DNA of 64,000 nucleotides from UBA2020 sp964551435 (GTDB taxonomy: Bacteria > Pseudomonadota > Alphaproteobacteria > Micavibrionales > UBA2020): the NCBI GenBank assembly GCA_964551435.1, contig CAZKBS010000002.1, forward strand, positions 204,624-268,623. Direction: 5' to 3'. Below are positions 33,162-42,400 of this stretch, piece by piece. The notes under the pieces were generated by a model, which did not search any database, was not told the origin of the DNA, and saw nothing but the letters and a program-made list of their open reading frames with translations. Every line of letters begins with the position of its first letter. Within the stretch, counting starts at the first letter, position 1. The position numbers were made by a program, and so were the translations under genes.

Positions 33162-33172
33162 CCTGAAAAGCC

Positions 33173-33646
33173 TTATTTCCCATCCATAATCATGGCGGTT
33201 ACAAGAGCCTCGGCGCAAAGCTCGCCGTCCACTCTGGCTTCGCCTTTGAACTTCCAGACGTTGCGGCGGTTTTGTACACGCTGCACGTAGATGAGGAGCT
33301 GGTCACCGGGCGTGACGGGCTTGCGGAATTTCGCTTCGTCGATGGCCATGAAATAGACCAGCTTGCCCTCAAGCTCCTTGCCGACCGAATGCACGACCAG
33401 CGCGGCGGCCGTCTGGGCCATGGCTTCGATAATCAACACGCCCGGCATCACCGGCGCGCCGGGGAAATGGCCGTTGAAAAAATCTTCGTTGATGGTGACG
33501 TTTTTCAGGGCGACGGCGCGCTCGTTCGGGTCAACCTCGAGTACGCGGTCGATGAGCAGCATCGGGAAGCGATGCGGCAGCATTTCCATGATACGGCGGG
33601 TATCCAGCAGCGGTGCAGCCGTCTTTGCCGGGGCAGTCGTCGTCAT
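33173..33646 (-). CDS. fabZ: 3-hydroxyacyl-ACP dehydratase FabZ
   Basis: A 157-residue hotdog dehydratase of fatty acid elongation. MLPHRFPMLLIDRV (22-35) begins the core; His60 in NGHFPGAPVMPGV and Glu74 in IIEAMAQ are the catalytic pair. The C-terminal end is WKFKGEARVDG. It overlaps lpxD by 4 bases, sharing the 3-hydroxyacyl-ACP pool with LpxA and LpxD. Confidence 0.97.
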   Translation of the reverse strand: MTTTAPAKTAAPLLDTRRIMEMLPHRFPMLLIDRVLEVDPNERAVALKNVTINEDFFNGHFPGAPVMPGVLIIEAMAQTAAALVVHSVGKELEGKLVYFMAIDEAKFRKPVTPGDQLLIYVQRVQNRRNVWKFKGEARVDGELCAEALVTAMIMDGK

Positions 33647-34674
33647 GTTTCGTCATTTCCTTTCTTGAGACTGATGCGCGACCAGATGGCGGTCTGGCGC
33701 ATGAATTGGCGGATGGGCACGGCGGGGGAGCCCATGACTTCGCCACCCGGCGGGATATCCCGCATAATGCCCGATTGCGCGGCGATTTTGGCACCGGCGC
33801 CGATTTTAAGATGTCCGGCAAAACCCGACTGCCCGCCCGTCATGACATAGTCGCCAAGCTGGGTAGAGCCGGAAATGCCCGTCTGCGAAACAATCACGCA
33901 GAATTTGCCGATTTGCACGTTGTGGCCGATCTGCACAAGGTTATCGATACGCGTGCCGTGGCCGATAACAGTATCCGGCCCCGCCCCGCGGTCGATGGTC
34001 GTATTGGCGCCGATTTCGACGTCATCGCCAATCACCACGCGGCCCAACTGCGGCACGGCCACATAGCCTGTCGGGTCGATGGCAAAGCCGAAACCGGGAC
34101 GGCCGATTACGGCCCCCGGATGCAAGCGGACTTTTTTACCGACCAGCGCATGCGTCAGATAAACACGCGCACCGATATCGCAATCCTCGCCAATCTCGAC
34201 GTTGTCTTCGATGACAGCCAGCGCGCCGATGCGGCTACGGTCGCCGATTTTGACGCCTTTGCCAATCACGGCGCCATGGCCGATATGACAGTCGGCGCCA
34301 ATCACCGCCGCCGGGTCAATCACGGCACCGGGCGCGCGGAAAGATTCCGGCTTCGGCTGCGGATAAAACGCCTGCGCCGCGAGGGCATAGGCTTTGTAGG
34401 GGTTTTTGTGCGTGAGGCAGACGGTGCCCGCAGGCGCTTCGGAGGCCAGTTCGGGGCGCACGAAACACGCCCCTGCCTTGGTCGCCTTGAAAAACGCCAC
34501 GTATTTTTTGTTATCGAGGAACGAGAGATGTTCCGCCCCCGCTTCCTGAAGCGGCGCGACATCAATCAGCTTTTTTTCTGCCGCCGTCGGGTCAGACATC
34601 ACGGCACCGGTCAGCTGGGCAAGCTCACCCAGCGTGAAAGGTCCTGCTTTTTGAAAAAAACGCGGATCAGCCAT
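33643..34674 (-). CDS. lpxD: UDP-3-O-acylglucosamine N-acyltransferase
   Basis: A 343-residue third step of lipid A synthesis. The N-terminal uridine-binding domain includes APLQEAGAEHLSFLDNKKYV (about 45-64), followed by a long hexapeptide beta-helix (IGADCHIGHGAVIGKGVKIG). GHNVQIGKFCVIVSQTGISG holds the catalytic histidine region. Gap of 14 bases from skp upstream. Confidence 0.97.
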   Translation of the reverse strand: MADPRFFQKAGPFTLGELAQLTGAVMSDPTAAEKKLIDVAPLQEAGAEHLSFLDNKKYVAFFKATKAGACFVRPELASEAPAGTVCLTHKNPYKAYALAAQAFYPQPKPESFRAPGAVIDPAAVIGADCHIGHGAVIGKGVKIGDRSRIGALAVIEDNVEIGEDCDIGARVYLTHALVGKKVRLHPGAVIGRPGFGFAIDPTGYVAVPQLGRVVIGDDVEIGANTTIDRGAGPDTVIGHGTRIDNLVQIGHNVQIGKFCVIVSQTGISGSTQLGDYVMTGGQSGFAGHLKIGAGAKIAAQSGIMRDIPPGGEVMGSPAVPIRQFMRQTAIWSRISLKKGNDET

Positions 34675-34688
34675 CCCTCACCCCCTGC

Positions 34689-35282
34689 TTATTTCTTTTT
34701 GGGCAAGGCGAAGTTGACCGGAATTTTTTTCACGTCTTTGTTCAAACGCGCCAGCACTTCTTCGGAAATGTCGTAGCCACGCTCCGCCAGAATGACGGAA
34801 TTATCGGAAAACACGACATCCAGATTGCGTCCGCGCGCGATTTCGGCGGTAATCTTCAGTGCTTCTTCACGAAGTTTGGTCATGGACTGGTTGAATGCGT
34901 AGTCCAGCATTTGCTTGCGCTCTTGCACCAGCTTGAAGCCTTCGGCGGCTTTCTTTTCAAAATCCTTGCGCTGCTTTTCGAAGTCAGCTTCGGTCATCTT
35001 GTCGCGTTTCTGGATGATGTCGTCTTTTTGCTTTTTCAGCGCGACTTCTTCTTTTGAAATTTGCGCTTCGAATTCCTTGCGCTTGGCATTGACCGTTTTC
35101 AGGATGTCTTCTCCAGCAGCGCTTTTACGCAGGACGCCATCCAGATCCATGATGCCAAAAACAATGCTGCCCGCAGGCGCAGAAGCCCCGGCGGGCGTCG
35201 CCGGTGCAGAGGCATAAGACGGCACCGCCCCCATCAAAAGAACAGCGAAAGCAGCGGCAGTGAAAGTACGGAGATGTGTCAT
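34689..35282 (-). CDS. skp: OmpH/Skp-family periplasmic chaperone
   Basis: A 197-residue secreted protein. The signal peptide ends SYASA (about 25). The body (about 45-175) is a long charged helical stretch (KRKEFEAQISKEEVALKKQK) that forms the tentacles of the Skp trimer, which carries unfolded outer-membrane proteins to the Bam machine. FGIMDLDGVLRKSAAGEDIL is the conserved N-terminal strand. Directly downstream of bamA, the usual arrangement. Confidence 0.92.
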   Translation of the reverse strand: MTHLRTFTAAAFAVLLMGAVPSYASAPATPAGASAPAGSIVFGIMDLDGVLRKSAAGEDILKTVNAKRKEFEAQISKEEVALKKQKDDIIQKRDKMTEADFEKQRKDFEKKAAEGFKLVQERKQMLDYAFNQSMTKLREEALKITAEIARGRNLDVVFSDNSVILAERGYDISEEVLARLNKDVKKIPVNFALPKKK

Positions 35283-35326
35283 GTCGTTAAACCTTCTTTA
35301 TGTGTATCTTGCCCGTCCGGCCGCCG

Positions 35327-37639
35327 TTAAAAACGCGTGCCGAAGCTGAAGCGGAAAAACTCGTCCTTGTCGAAATCTTCCTTGACGACCGGAACGGCAA
35401 AATCCATACGAACCGGACCGAACGGCGAGCGCCAGGAAATCCCCACCCCTGCCGTTACGCGTATCAGATCGGACTGGTCGATGCCGGGGCCGCTTTCGTC
35501 AACTTTTTTCAGCAGACCGAAATCGCTGAAAGTCCGCAGGCGAACACCCAGATCATCCGGCAGACCGGAGGGGAACTCCAGCTCAACGGAGCCGCGGCCA
35601 AAAAAGTTCCCGCCCAGCGCGTCATCTGTTGCCGTATCGCGCGGGCCGATACCGGATTCCTCGAAACCGCGCAGCGTGGTGCCGCCGATGAAGAAACGCT
35701 CGTTGATGCGCAGGTCTTCGCCGCCAAAGCCGAAGATATATCCGGTTTCCGCCAACAAGCTGAGCACCCACTTGTCGCGGACGGGATAGTAAGCCGTCGC
35801 CCCGACGCGTGTACGCAGATAACGCGCATCACCGCCGATACCTGCCACTTCGTTTTCAAGACGCGCGACGATACCTTCTGTGGGCTCCAGACGGTTGTCG
35901 GTCGTGTCATAGGTCAGTTTGTGGTTGATGGCGGAGGTTTTGCGGCGGCCTTCCTGACGCTGAATAAACAAAGATGCTGTCGGGTCGACGTTTTCGATTT
36001 CGGTGATATCGTAACGATAGCCAAGATCATGGCGCAGATTTTCAGACAACGGATAACCAAGACGCAAACCACCGCCCGTACGGCGGCTATCATACGAGCT
36101 GTAGTCCTGATAGTCGCGCACGATGTGGAAAGCATCCACGCCAAAACTGAGGTCGCGGTTCAGGAAGTAAGGTTCGGTAAAGCTGAAATCAAACTGCGAG
36201 CGGCGGGTCGACAGCGTGGTCGCCAGCGTCAGGTCCTGCCCCTTGCCGAGGAAGTTGCGTTCGCGGATGCGGAATTCGCCCAGCACCCCGTCCGACGTCG
36301 AATAGCCACCGCCCAGCGACAGTTCGCCCGTCGATTTTTCGGCGACCTTAATGTCGATGTTAGTTTTATCCGGTGTACTGCCCCGCGTGGTTTTAATCTG
36401 TACATTTTCGAAATAGGTCAGGTTGCGCAGTTTTTGTTCGGAACGCTTCAGACGTGCCGCGTTGAACGGGTCGCCTTCGACAAGCTGCATTTCACGGCGG
36501 ATAACTTCGTCCATCGTCCGGACGTTGCCGCTGATGTTGATGTTTTCAACGAAGACCTTACTGCCCTCGTTAATCGTGAAGGAAATATCAATCTCGCGCG
36601 CATCGCGGCGGCGTTCCACTGTCGGCACGACATCGACGAAGGCATATTGGCGGTTGCCCAGTTCATCGGTGAGTTTATTGACGCTATTTTCAATCGCGCT
36701 TGCCTTGTACCACTCGCCCGATTTGAAGGTCAGCACGGAGCGGAGGGTTTCACCGTCGAGATCCTTGAGGTTGCTCTTGACGTCGATTTTTCCGACTTTG
36801 TAGCGTTCCCCTTCGGACAGGGTAAAGGTGACATAGAAATGTTTGCGGTCGGGCGACAGTTCGGCAATCGCGCTTTCGACAACAAAATCGGCATAGCCGT
36901 GTTCCAGATAGAATTTACGCAGGGTTTCGCGGTCAAAGGCCACGCGGTCGGGGTCGTATTTGTCAGCACCGGACCAGATGCGCCACCAGCGGTCTTCGCG
37001 GCTGCGGATCACGCGCTGCAGATCGCCGTCGTCGAAACGCTTGTTGCCCAGAAAAACAATGCGGGAAATCAGGGTTTGCGGGCCTTCGCTGATTTCGAAC
37101 ACGAGGTTGACGCGGTTCTGGTCAAGCTTGATGATTTTCGGCTCGATGCTGGCGGAAAAGCGGCCGCTGAGACGATAAAGCTCCTGCAGGCGCGATACAT
37201 CCGCCTGCACTTTGGTACGCGTGAGCACAGTACGCGGGCGCAATTGCACCTCTGCCATCAGCGCGTCTTTTTTAATCTTCTCGTTACCTTCGAAAGCGAT
37301 TTCGTTGATAATCGGGTTTTCGACAACGACCACGACAAGATCGCGCCCTTCCTGATACAGAGACACGTCTGCAAACAGACCCGTCGCGAACAGCGCCTTC
37401 AGTGCACGGTTCAGCTTGACGCCATCAAAACGGTCACCCGCCTGAATGGAAATATAGGAAAGCACCGTCGAGGGTTCGATACGCTGGGTACCTTCGACTT
37501 TGATTTGCCGTATGGTGTCGCCCCCCTGCGCCTGCGCCAGTGAGGGCGCGGCCAGCATGATAAAAAACAACAGGCCAAAGCATGCCATCGCGCGGCAGAT
37601 CGCCGGCATCTTCGGTGTCGGGGAGCAAAATGTGTTCAT
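35327..37639 (-). CDS. bamA: Outer membrane protein assembly factor BamA
   Basis: A 770-residue core subunit of the Bam complex, inserting beta-barrels in the outer membrane. Five POTRA domains follow the signal peptide (IRQIKVEGTQRIEPSTVLSY is the first), then the 16-strand barrel, e.g. GGGYSTSDGVLGEFRIRERN, with GTTLRGFEESGIGP as the RGF-type loop 6 motif. The protein ends in Phe (FGTRF), the expected barrel signal. The start is uncertain: ATG 37639 lacks a clear binding site, and ATG 37609 (MPAICRAMACFG) gives a more standard signal peptide ending AQA. Confidence 0.96.
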   Translation of the reverse strand: MNTFCSPTPKMPAICRAMACFGLLFFIMLAAPSLAQAQGGDTIRQIKVEGTQRIEPSTVLSYISIQAGDRFDGVKLNRALKALFATGLFADVSLYQEGRDLVVVVVENPIINEIAFEGNEKIKKDALMAEVQLRPRTVLTRTKVQADVSRLQELYRLSGRFSASIEPKIIKLDQNRVNLVFEISEGPQTLISRIVFLGNKRFDDGDLQRVIRSREDRWWRIWSGADKYDPDRVAFDRETLRKFYLEHGYADFVVESAIAELSPDRKHFYVTFTLSEGERYKVGKIDVKSNLKDLDGETLRSVLTFKSGEWYKASAIENSVNKLTDELGNRQYAFVDVVPTVERRRDAREIDISFTINEGSKVFVENINISGNVRTMDEVIRREMQLVEGDPFNAARLKRSEQKLRNLTYFENVQIKTTRGSTPDKTNIDIKVAEKSTGELSLGGGYSTSDGVLGEFRIRERNFLGKGQDLTLATTLSTRRSQFDFSFTEPYFLNRDLSFGVDAFHIVRDYQDYSSYDSRRTGGGLRLGYPLSENLRHDLGYRYDITEIENVDPTASLFIQRQEGRRKTSAINHKLTYDTTDNRLEPTEGIVARLENEVAGIGGDARYLRTRVGATAYYPVRDKWVLSLLAETGYIFGFGGEDLRINERFFIGGTTLRGFEESGIGPRDTATDDALGGNFFGRGSVELEFPSGLPDDLGVRLRTFSDFGLLKKVDESGPGIDQSDLIRVTAGVGISWRSPFGPVRMDFAVPVVKEDFDKDEFFRFSFGTRF

Positions 37640-37695
37640 GATCGGTCGTGCGCTTCGTGACGTAACAGGTACGTTAAGGTTTGTTGTTTTTTCTA

Positions 37696-38904
37696 TTAGG
37701 AAATCAGGCTCTTAACGTAGTCCACCAGCTTCAATTGCACAAGATCATTCCACGTTGCAAAAACCATAATAAAGAGCAAAAACAGCAAACCGACGCGCAG
37801 CATGTATTCCTGAACCATCTCGCTGAGGGGCTTGCCGCGTATTTTTTCCATAGCATACATCAGCAGATGCCCGCCATCGAGCATGGGAATCGGCAGCAGG
37901 TTGATGAAACCAAGGTTGACCGAGAGCAGCGCGGCGAAGGTGATAAAGGCAACAATCCCCTTCTGCGCGAAATCGCCGGCATAGGCGCCGATACGCAGAA
38001 TACCGCCCAGCTCGTCCGTGCTGCGGATACCCAGCACCATTTGCCCCAGCGCCTTGAGCGAGTCACCGGTGATATTCACCGTTTCCACCGCCGCAGACCA
38101 CAGGCCGGTCAGGATATTATGTTCGCGCATTTCCATGGCGCCCTTGGGGCTGACAATCCCCAAACGTCCGGTTGCGTGACGGAAACCGAAACGGTCGGTT
38201 TCGTATTCCAGACGGGGCTGGATTTCGATTGTTTTGGGCTCGCTGTTCCACTCGCCGGGGCCGGTCGAATGTTTGATGGTCATTTTCATCGGCTGGTCGA
38301 GGTTGAGCGCCAGCGCCTTGCGCACATCGTTAAAGCTCGCAACGGTATCACCATTAATCGCGACAATCATGTCATCAGGCTTCATGCCTGCCGCTTCTGC
38401 CGGATAGCCTTCAGCAACGCCGGCGGCAACGGGCGGAATATACGGCTGGCCCTGAAACACATAAAGACCCGTCAGGATGATGATGGCAAAGATGTAGTTG
38501 ATGGCAGGCCCCGCCACAACAATCGCGGCGCGGCGTCCGACGGGCTGGGCGAAAAAGGCGACCTTGCGTTCCTCTTCGGTCATGGGGCGCGGCGGTTCGC
38601 TGCCATTTTTGACGGTATCATCGTGCTGGGCGCTGGCGGGATCGGTATCACCGAACATCTGCACATAACCACCAAGCGGGATGAGGCTGAATTTCCAGCG
38701 GCAGCCCTGTTTGTCCGTCCAGCCGAACAATTCCTTGCCGAAGCCGATGGAAAAGCTGACAACTTTTACGCCGCACATACGCGCGACAATATAATGTCCC
38801 CATTCATGAACGAAAACCAGAACGCTGAGGACAATAATAAACGGCCCGCCGTATTCCTTGAAGAACTTTACCGGCACCGACAACATGTCGAGCAAAAAAT
38901 CCAT
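37696..38904 (-). CDS. rseP: RIP metalloprotease RseP
   Basis: A 402-residue site-2 protease in the inner membrane that releases sigma factors from anti-sigma proteins and clears signal peptides. The zinc motif is HEWGH (33-37); MLDGGH (about 345) gives the third ligand. One PDZ domain (about 155-245) is present, including GMKPDDMIVAINGD; many RseP proteins have two. Between them sits a membrane span with AGPAINYIFAIII. Between dxr and bamA, as in relatives. Confidence 0.95.
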   Translation of the reverse strand: MDFLLDMLSVPVKFFKEYGGPFIIVLSVLVFVHEWGHYIVARMCGVKVVSFSIGFGKELFGWTDKQGCRWKFSLIPLGGYVQMFGDTDPASAQHDDTVKNGSEPPRPMTEEERKVAFFAQPVGRRAAIVVAGPAINYIFAIIILTGLYVFQGQPYIPPVAAGVAEGYPAEAAGMKPDDMIVAINGDTVASFNDVRKALALNLDQPMKMTIKHSTGPGEWNSEPKTIEIQPRLEYETDRFGFRHATGRLGIVSPKGAMEMREHNILTGLWSAAVETVNITGDSLKALGQMVLGIRSTDELGGILRIGAYAGDFAQKGIVAFITFAALLSVNLGFINLLPIPMLDGGHLLMYAMEKIRGKPLSEMVQEYMLRVGLLFLLFIMVFATWNDLVQLKLVDYVKSLIS

Positions 38905-38943
38905 AGTGGCCGCCCCTCTCGCGTAATCAGAAATATTATTATT

Positions 38944-40155
38944 CTATTGTAGCGCCCGCAGGCTCTTTTCGGCAATAGCGCGCGCAGCCAAATCCAGGGC
39001 GATAACATCGTCTAGGCCTGATATGCGCCCTATATCAACGCTTTGCAAGGCCTGTTCGGACATAATTTCAATTTTATCGAAAGACAGCCGCCCTTGCAGG
39101 AACGCTTCGACCGCCACTTCGTTGGCGGCGTTCAGGACCACCGGATACCCCACGCCCGCCCGTACCGCCTGCCGCGCCAGCGTCACGGCCGGAAAGCGCG
39201 CCGTATCAACAGGCTCGAACTGCATCGACAACATACCCGAAAGGTCGAGACGTTGCCCCGTCGTTTCGATGCGCGCGGGCCAGCCGAGTGTATGGGCAAT
39301 CGGGGTGCGCATATCGGGCGCGCCCATTTGTGCCAGAATACTTCCGTCGATATATTCAACCATTGAGTGAACAACGGATTGGGGGTGGATAATCGCATCC
39401 ACTTTTTCATCCGGCACCTCAAAAAGATAAGACGCCTCGATGATTTCCAAAGATTTATTCATCATCGTTGCGCTGTCGACGGATATTTTAGCCCCCATCG
39501 ACCAGTTGGGATGGCGCACGGCCTCGGCGGGCGTCATCGCCGCAAGTTCGGCGCGCGATTTGCGCAGAAACGGCCCGCCCGATGCCGTCAGAATAATCCG
39601 CGCCACCCCGCCGCGGTGCGCAGGGTCGAGCACCTGAAAAACCGCATTATGTTCACTATCGACCGGCAGCAGCGTCGCCCCCGCCGATTTAACAGCCGCC
39701 AGCATCAGGGGACCGGCGGCAACAATAGATTCCTTGTTCGCCAGCGCGACTGTCGTACCCTGCGCAATCGCGGCCAGTGTCGGGCGCAGTCCTGCCGTCC
39801 CCACAATCGCCGCCATGACCCAGTCCGCAGGACGGCCGGCGGCATCTATGACGGCTTGAGGGCCCGCAGCCGCCTCGATAGGCGTGCCGGAAAGCGCTTG
39901 TTTCAATTCCGAATAAAGGTTTTCGTCACCAATGACCGCCAGCTTCGCCCCCAGCTGCCGCGCCTGCGCTGCCAGCAGCTGCACGTTTCTGTGGCCGGTC
40001 AGGGCCTCGACGCTAAAGCTGTCACGGTGCCCCGCCAGCAAATCGACCGTGCTTTTGCCAATCGACCCCGTAGAGCCCAGCACCGTCACGCGGCGCATCT
40101 TGCCCGCAGGCTGCGCCACGGCTTCGCACGGCTGGCTGGCCTTGCCGCCGTTCAT
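38944..40155 (-). CDS. dxr: 1-deoxy-D-xylulose-5-phosphate reductoisomerase
   Basis: A 403-residue second enzyme of the MEP isoprenoid pathway. RRVTVLGSTGSIGKSTVDL (about 21-39) binds NADPH; LPVDSEHNAVFQVL and TASGGPFLR are catalytic loops (Ser is the usual residue where Thr appears in TASGG); MNKSLEIIEASYLF follows. The first 19 residues are an extension before the nucleotide fold. It overlaps cdsA by 4 bases. Confidence 0.96.
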   Translation of the reverse strand: MNGGKASQPCEAVAQPAGKMRRVTVLGSTGSIGKSTVDLLAGHRDSFSVEALTGHRNVQLLAAQARQLGAKLAVIGDENLYSELKQALSGTPIEAAAGPQAVIDAAGRPADWVMAAIVGTAGLRPTLAAIAQGTTVALANKESIVAAGPLMLAAVKSAGATLLPVDSEHNAVFQVLDPAHRGGVARIILTASGGPFLRKSRAELAAMTPAEAVRHPNWSMGAKISVDSATMMNKSLEIIEASYLFEVPDEKVDAIIHPQSVVHSMVEYIDGSILAQMGAPDMRTPIAHTLGWPARIETTGQRLDLSGMLSMQFEPVDTARFPAVTLARQAVRAGVGYPVVLNAANEVAVEAFLQGRLSFDKIEIMSEQALQSVDIGRISGLDDVIALDLAARAIAEKSLRALQ

Positions 40156-41039
40156 CCCAGCGCCGCCTTCAGCGCGCCGAACAGAATGGCCACCAAAATC
40201 AGCGCATCGATACGGTCAAGAATGCCGCCATGACCGGGGATAAGCGCGCCCGTGTCCTTAACGCCGAAATGGCGTTTGAAAATCGAAATGAACAGGTCAC
40301 CCGCCTGCCCGACCATCGCCAGCACGAAACCCAGCACGAAATAACCCACCGGCCCCATACCGCCGAGCGTCGCACCTTCAAGCCCCAGCTGCGCCAGCGT
40401 CCACGGCATGGCCATGCCCGCGGCGACAAGCCCCGCGCCCACACTGCTGCCGAAAAAACCCGACCATGTTTTTTTGGGGCTGATGGCGGGCGCCAGTTTC
40501 GGCCCGCCCAATGTGCGGCCCGTGAAATAGGCGCAGATATCGCTGGCCCATACAATGAACAGCAGGGTGCAGAAATGATAAAGCCCCGCCGCCGTATTCT
40601 GGTCACGCAGCCAGATCATCATCGACAGCGCAAAGCCGACATACAGCATACCAAAAATCAGCAGCCCCAGCTTCGGCCCGCTTTGCGAAAAATTATACGC
40701 AAACACCAGCGCCGACAAGGCGAGCAGGAAACACAGCGCCATGACAGGGTTCATGACCATGTAGCTCACCAGCGTCGCCAGCGCCGTGCACGATGTTGCC
40801 AGCGTGACCAGATGCGCGGGCACTTTGTCCTTGCCGGTCATCACCATGCGCGACCATTCATAGGCGCCGATACCCGCTGCGGCTGCCATCATCCAGGCAA
40901 ACGGCGCCCCGCCCCACCAGATGATGAACAGCACGGGCGGCGCGAACATCAGCGCACCCTTTGCACGTTCCTTGAGCGAACTGTTGACCGGCGGCTTTGC
41001 TTCGGCGGTATTTACAGGGGCGGTGTTTTCGGTGGTCAT
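40152..41039 (-). CDS. cdsA: Phosphatidate cytidylyltransferase
   Basis: A 295-residue integral membrane enzyme making CDP-diacylglycerol for phospholipids. About eight membrane helices are visible. The signature is near the C-terminus: GQAGDLFISIFKRHFGVKDT (about 244-263) and PGHGGILDRIDAL. I start at ATG 41039 (MTTENTAPVNTAE) with AAGGATTAACAGC upstream; the frame extends to 41117 but that part overlaps the gap after uppS and looks non-coding. Confidence 0.95.
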   Translation of the reverse strand: MTTENTAPVNTAEAKPPVNSSLKERAKGALMFAPPVLFIIWWGGAPFAWMMAAAAGIGAYEWSRMVMTGKDKVPAHLVTLATSCTALATLVSYMVMNPVMALCFLLALSALVFAYNFSQSGPKLGLLIFGMLYVGFALSMMIWLRDQNTAAGLYHFCTLLFIVWASDICAYFTGRTLGGPKLAPAISPKKTWSGFFGSSVGAGLVAAGMAMPWTLAQLGLEGATLGGMGPVGYFVLGFVLAMVGQAGDLFISIFKRHFGVKDTGALIPGHGGILDRIDALILVAILFGALKAALG

Positions 41040-41076
41040 GCTGTTAATCCTTGCATGTAAAGCCCGGGAAAAATCC

Positions 41077-41823
41077 TCAGGCGCTTTGTCCGGTTTTGCG
41101 ATCTGGCAGGCCGCCATAGCGTCGCTCGCGGCTGGCGTAGCATGTCAATGCAGCCTCCATATCGACGCGGCTGAAATCGGGCCAGAGGGTATTGGTAAAA
41201 AACATTTCCGCATAGGCCAGCTGCCACAGCAGGAAATTGCTGATACGGCTTTCACCGCTGGTGCGGATCATCAAATCGGGGTCGGGAATATCCGCCGTCA
41301 TCAGATAGCTGGCGAACATATCCTCGTTGATGGCATCCGGCGCGATTTTTCCGGCAGCCGCAGCCTTGGCCGCTTCGCGCGCAGCGAAGACGATATCCTG
41401 CCGCCCGCCATAGCTGAGCGCGATGACAACCGTCAGACCATCGTTAGCCTGCGTCACGCTTTCGGCCTGCTCTATCATCTCGACGATGTCTTTGGGCAGG
41501 CGGCTGCGGTCGCCGATGACACGCAGGCGCGCACCGGATTTATGCAGCGCGTCGGTTTCTTTTTTGAGGTAATAGCGCAAAAGCGCCATCAGCCCCTCAA
41601 CCTCCGCGACCGGCCGGTTCCAGTTTTCGGATGAAAAGCCAAACAGCGTGATATAGCGAATGCCCAATTCGCGCGCTGCTTCGACAGCACGCTGCGCCGC
41701 TTCGGCACCTTTCTTGTGGCCTTCGATACGGCTCAGCCCGCGCGCCGCCGCCCAGCGTCCGTTTCCGTCCATGATGATGGCGACGTGACGCGGCAATGCG
41801 GCGGTGGTGTCCGGCTGGGACAT
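41077..41823 (-). CDS. uppS: Isoprenyl transferase (undecaprenyl diphosphate synthase)
   Basis: A 248-residue cis-prenyltransferase making the C55 carrier for cell-wall and O-antigen sugars. Asp19 in IIMDGNGRWA is the catalytic residue; LFGFSSENWNRP (about 60-71) and MIRTSGESRISNFLLWQLAY (about 184-203) are family blocks. It uses IPP from the MEP pathway gene dxr in the same cluster. Confidence 0.97.
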   Translation of the reverse strand: MSQPDTTAALPRHVAIIMDGNGRWAAARGLSRIEGHKKGAEAAQRAVEAARELGIRYITLFGFSSENWNRPVAEVEGLMALLRYYLKKETDALHKSGARLRVIGDRSRLPKDIVEMIEQAESVTQANDGLTVVIALSYGGRQDIVFAAREAAKAAAAGKIAPDAINEDMFASYLMTADIPDPDLMIRTSGESRISNFLLWQLAYAEMFFTNTLWPDFSRVDMEAALTCYASRERRYGGLPDRKTGQSA

Positions 41824-41842
41824 GGCGAAAGCCCTCTCCGGC

Positions 41843-42400
41843 TTATACCTGTTTGATTTCTTGTTCTTTATGCGCGAGCGCGTCGTCGATTTTCTTGACC
41901 CAGTTGTCGGTCATTTTCTGGATGCGCTCTTCGTTCTTTTTCAGCTCGTCTTCGGACATTTTGCCGTCTTTTTGCAGCTTCTTGACGGTGTCCATGCCCT
42001 CGCGGCGGATGTTGCGCACGGCAACGCGGGCCGCTTCTGCGTATTTCGCGGCCACCTTGACCAGCTCCACACGACGCTCTTCGGTCAGGCCCGGCAGCGG
42101 TACGCGAATGAGCGTGCCGGCAGGCTGCGGATTGAGGCCGAGGCCGGCGTTGGCGATCGCTTTTTCAACGGCCTTGGTGTTGTTGGCATCCCAGACCTGT
42201 ACGGTCAGCAGGCGCGGTTCGGCAACGGAGACGGATGCGACCTGATTGATCGGCATTTTCGCGCCATAGACTTCGACCACAACAGGGTCCAGCAGGTTGA
42301 CGGACGCGCGGCCGGTACGCAGACCCGCAAATTCCTTGCCGAGAGAGTCGAACGCGCCCTGCATGCGGCGTTCGAGATCGTTCATGTCGATGTTATCCAT
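41843..42400 (-). CDS. frr: Ribosome recycling factor
   Basis: A 185-residue L-shaped factor that with EF-G splits ribosomes after termination. LRTGRASVNLLDPVVVEVYG (about 27-46) and the end of domain I (KNEERIQKMTDNWVKKIDD) are standard. The ATG lies inside the end of pyrH, an 8-base overlap, so translation is coupled. Confidence 0.97.
   Translation of the reverse strand: MDNIDMNDLERRMQGAFDSLGKEFAGLRTGRASVNLLDPVVVEVYGAKMPINQVASVSVAEPRLLTVQVWDANNTKAVEKAIANAGLGLNPQPAGTLIRVPLPGLTEERRVELVKVAAKYAEAARVAVRNIRREGMDTVKKLQKDGKMSEDELKKNEERIQKMTDNWVKKIDDALAHKEQEIKQV

Noticed and set aside
35300..37543. 747-codon open frame on the plus strand
   Set aside because: Antisense to bamA.
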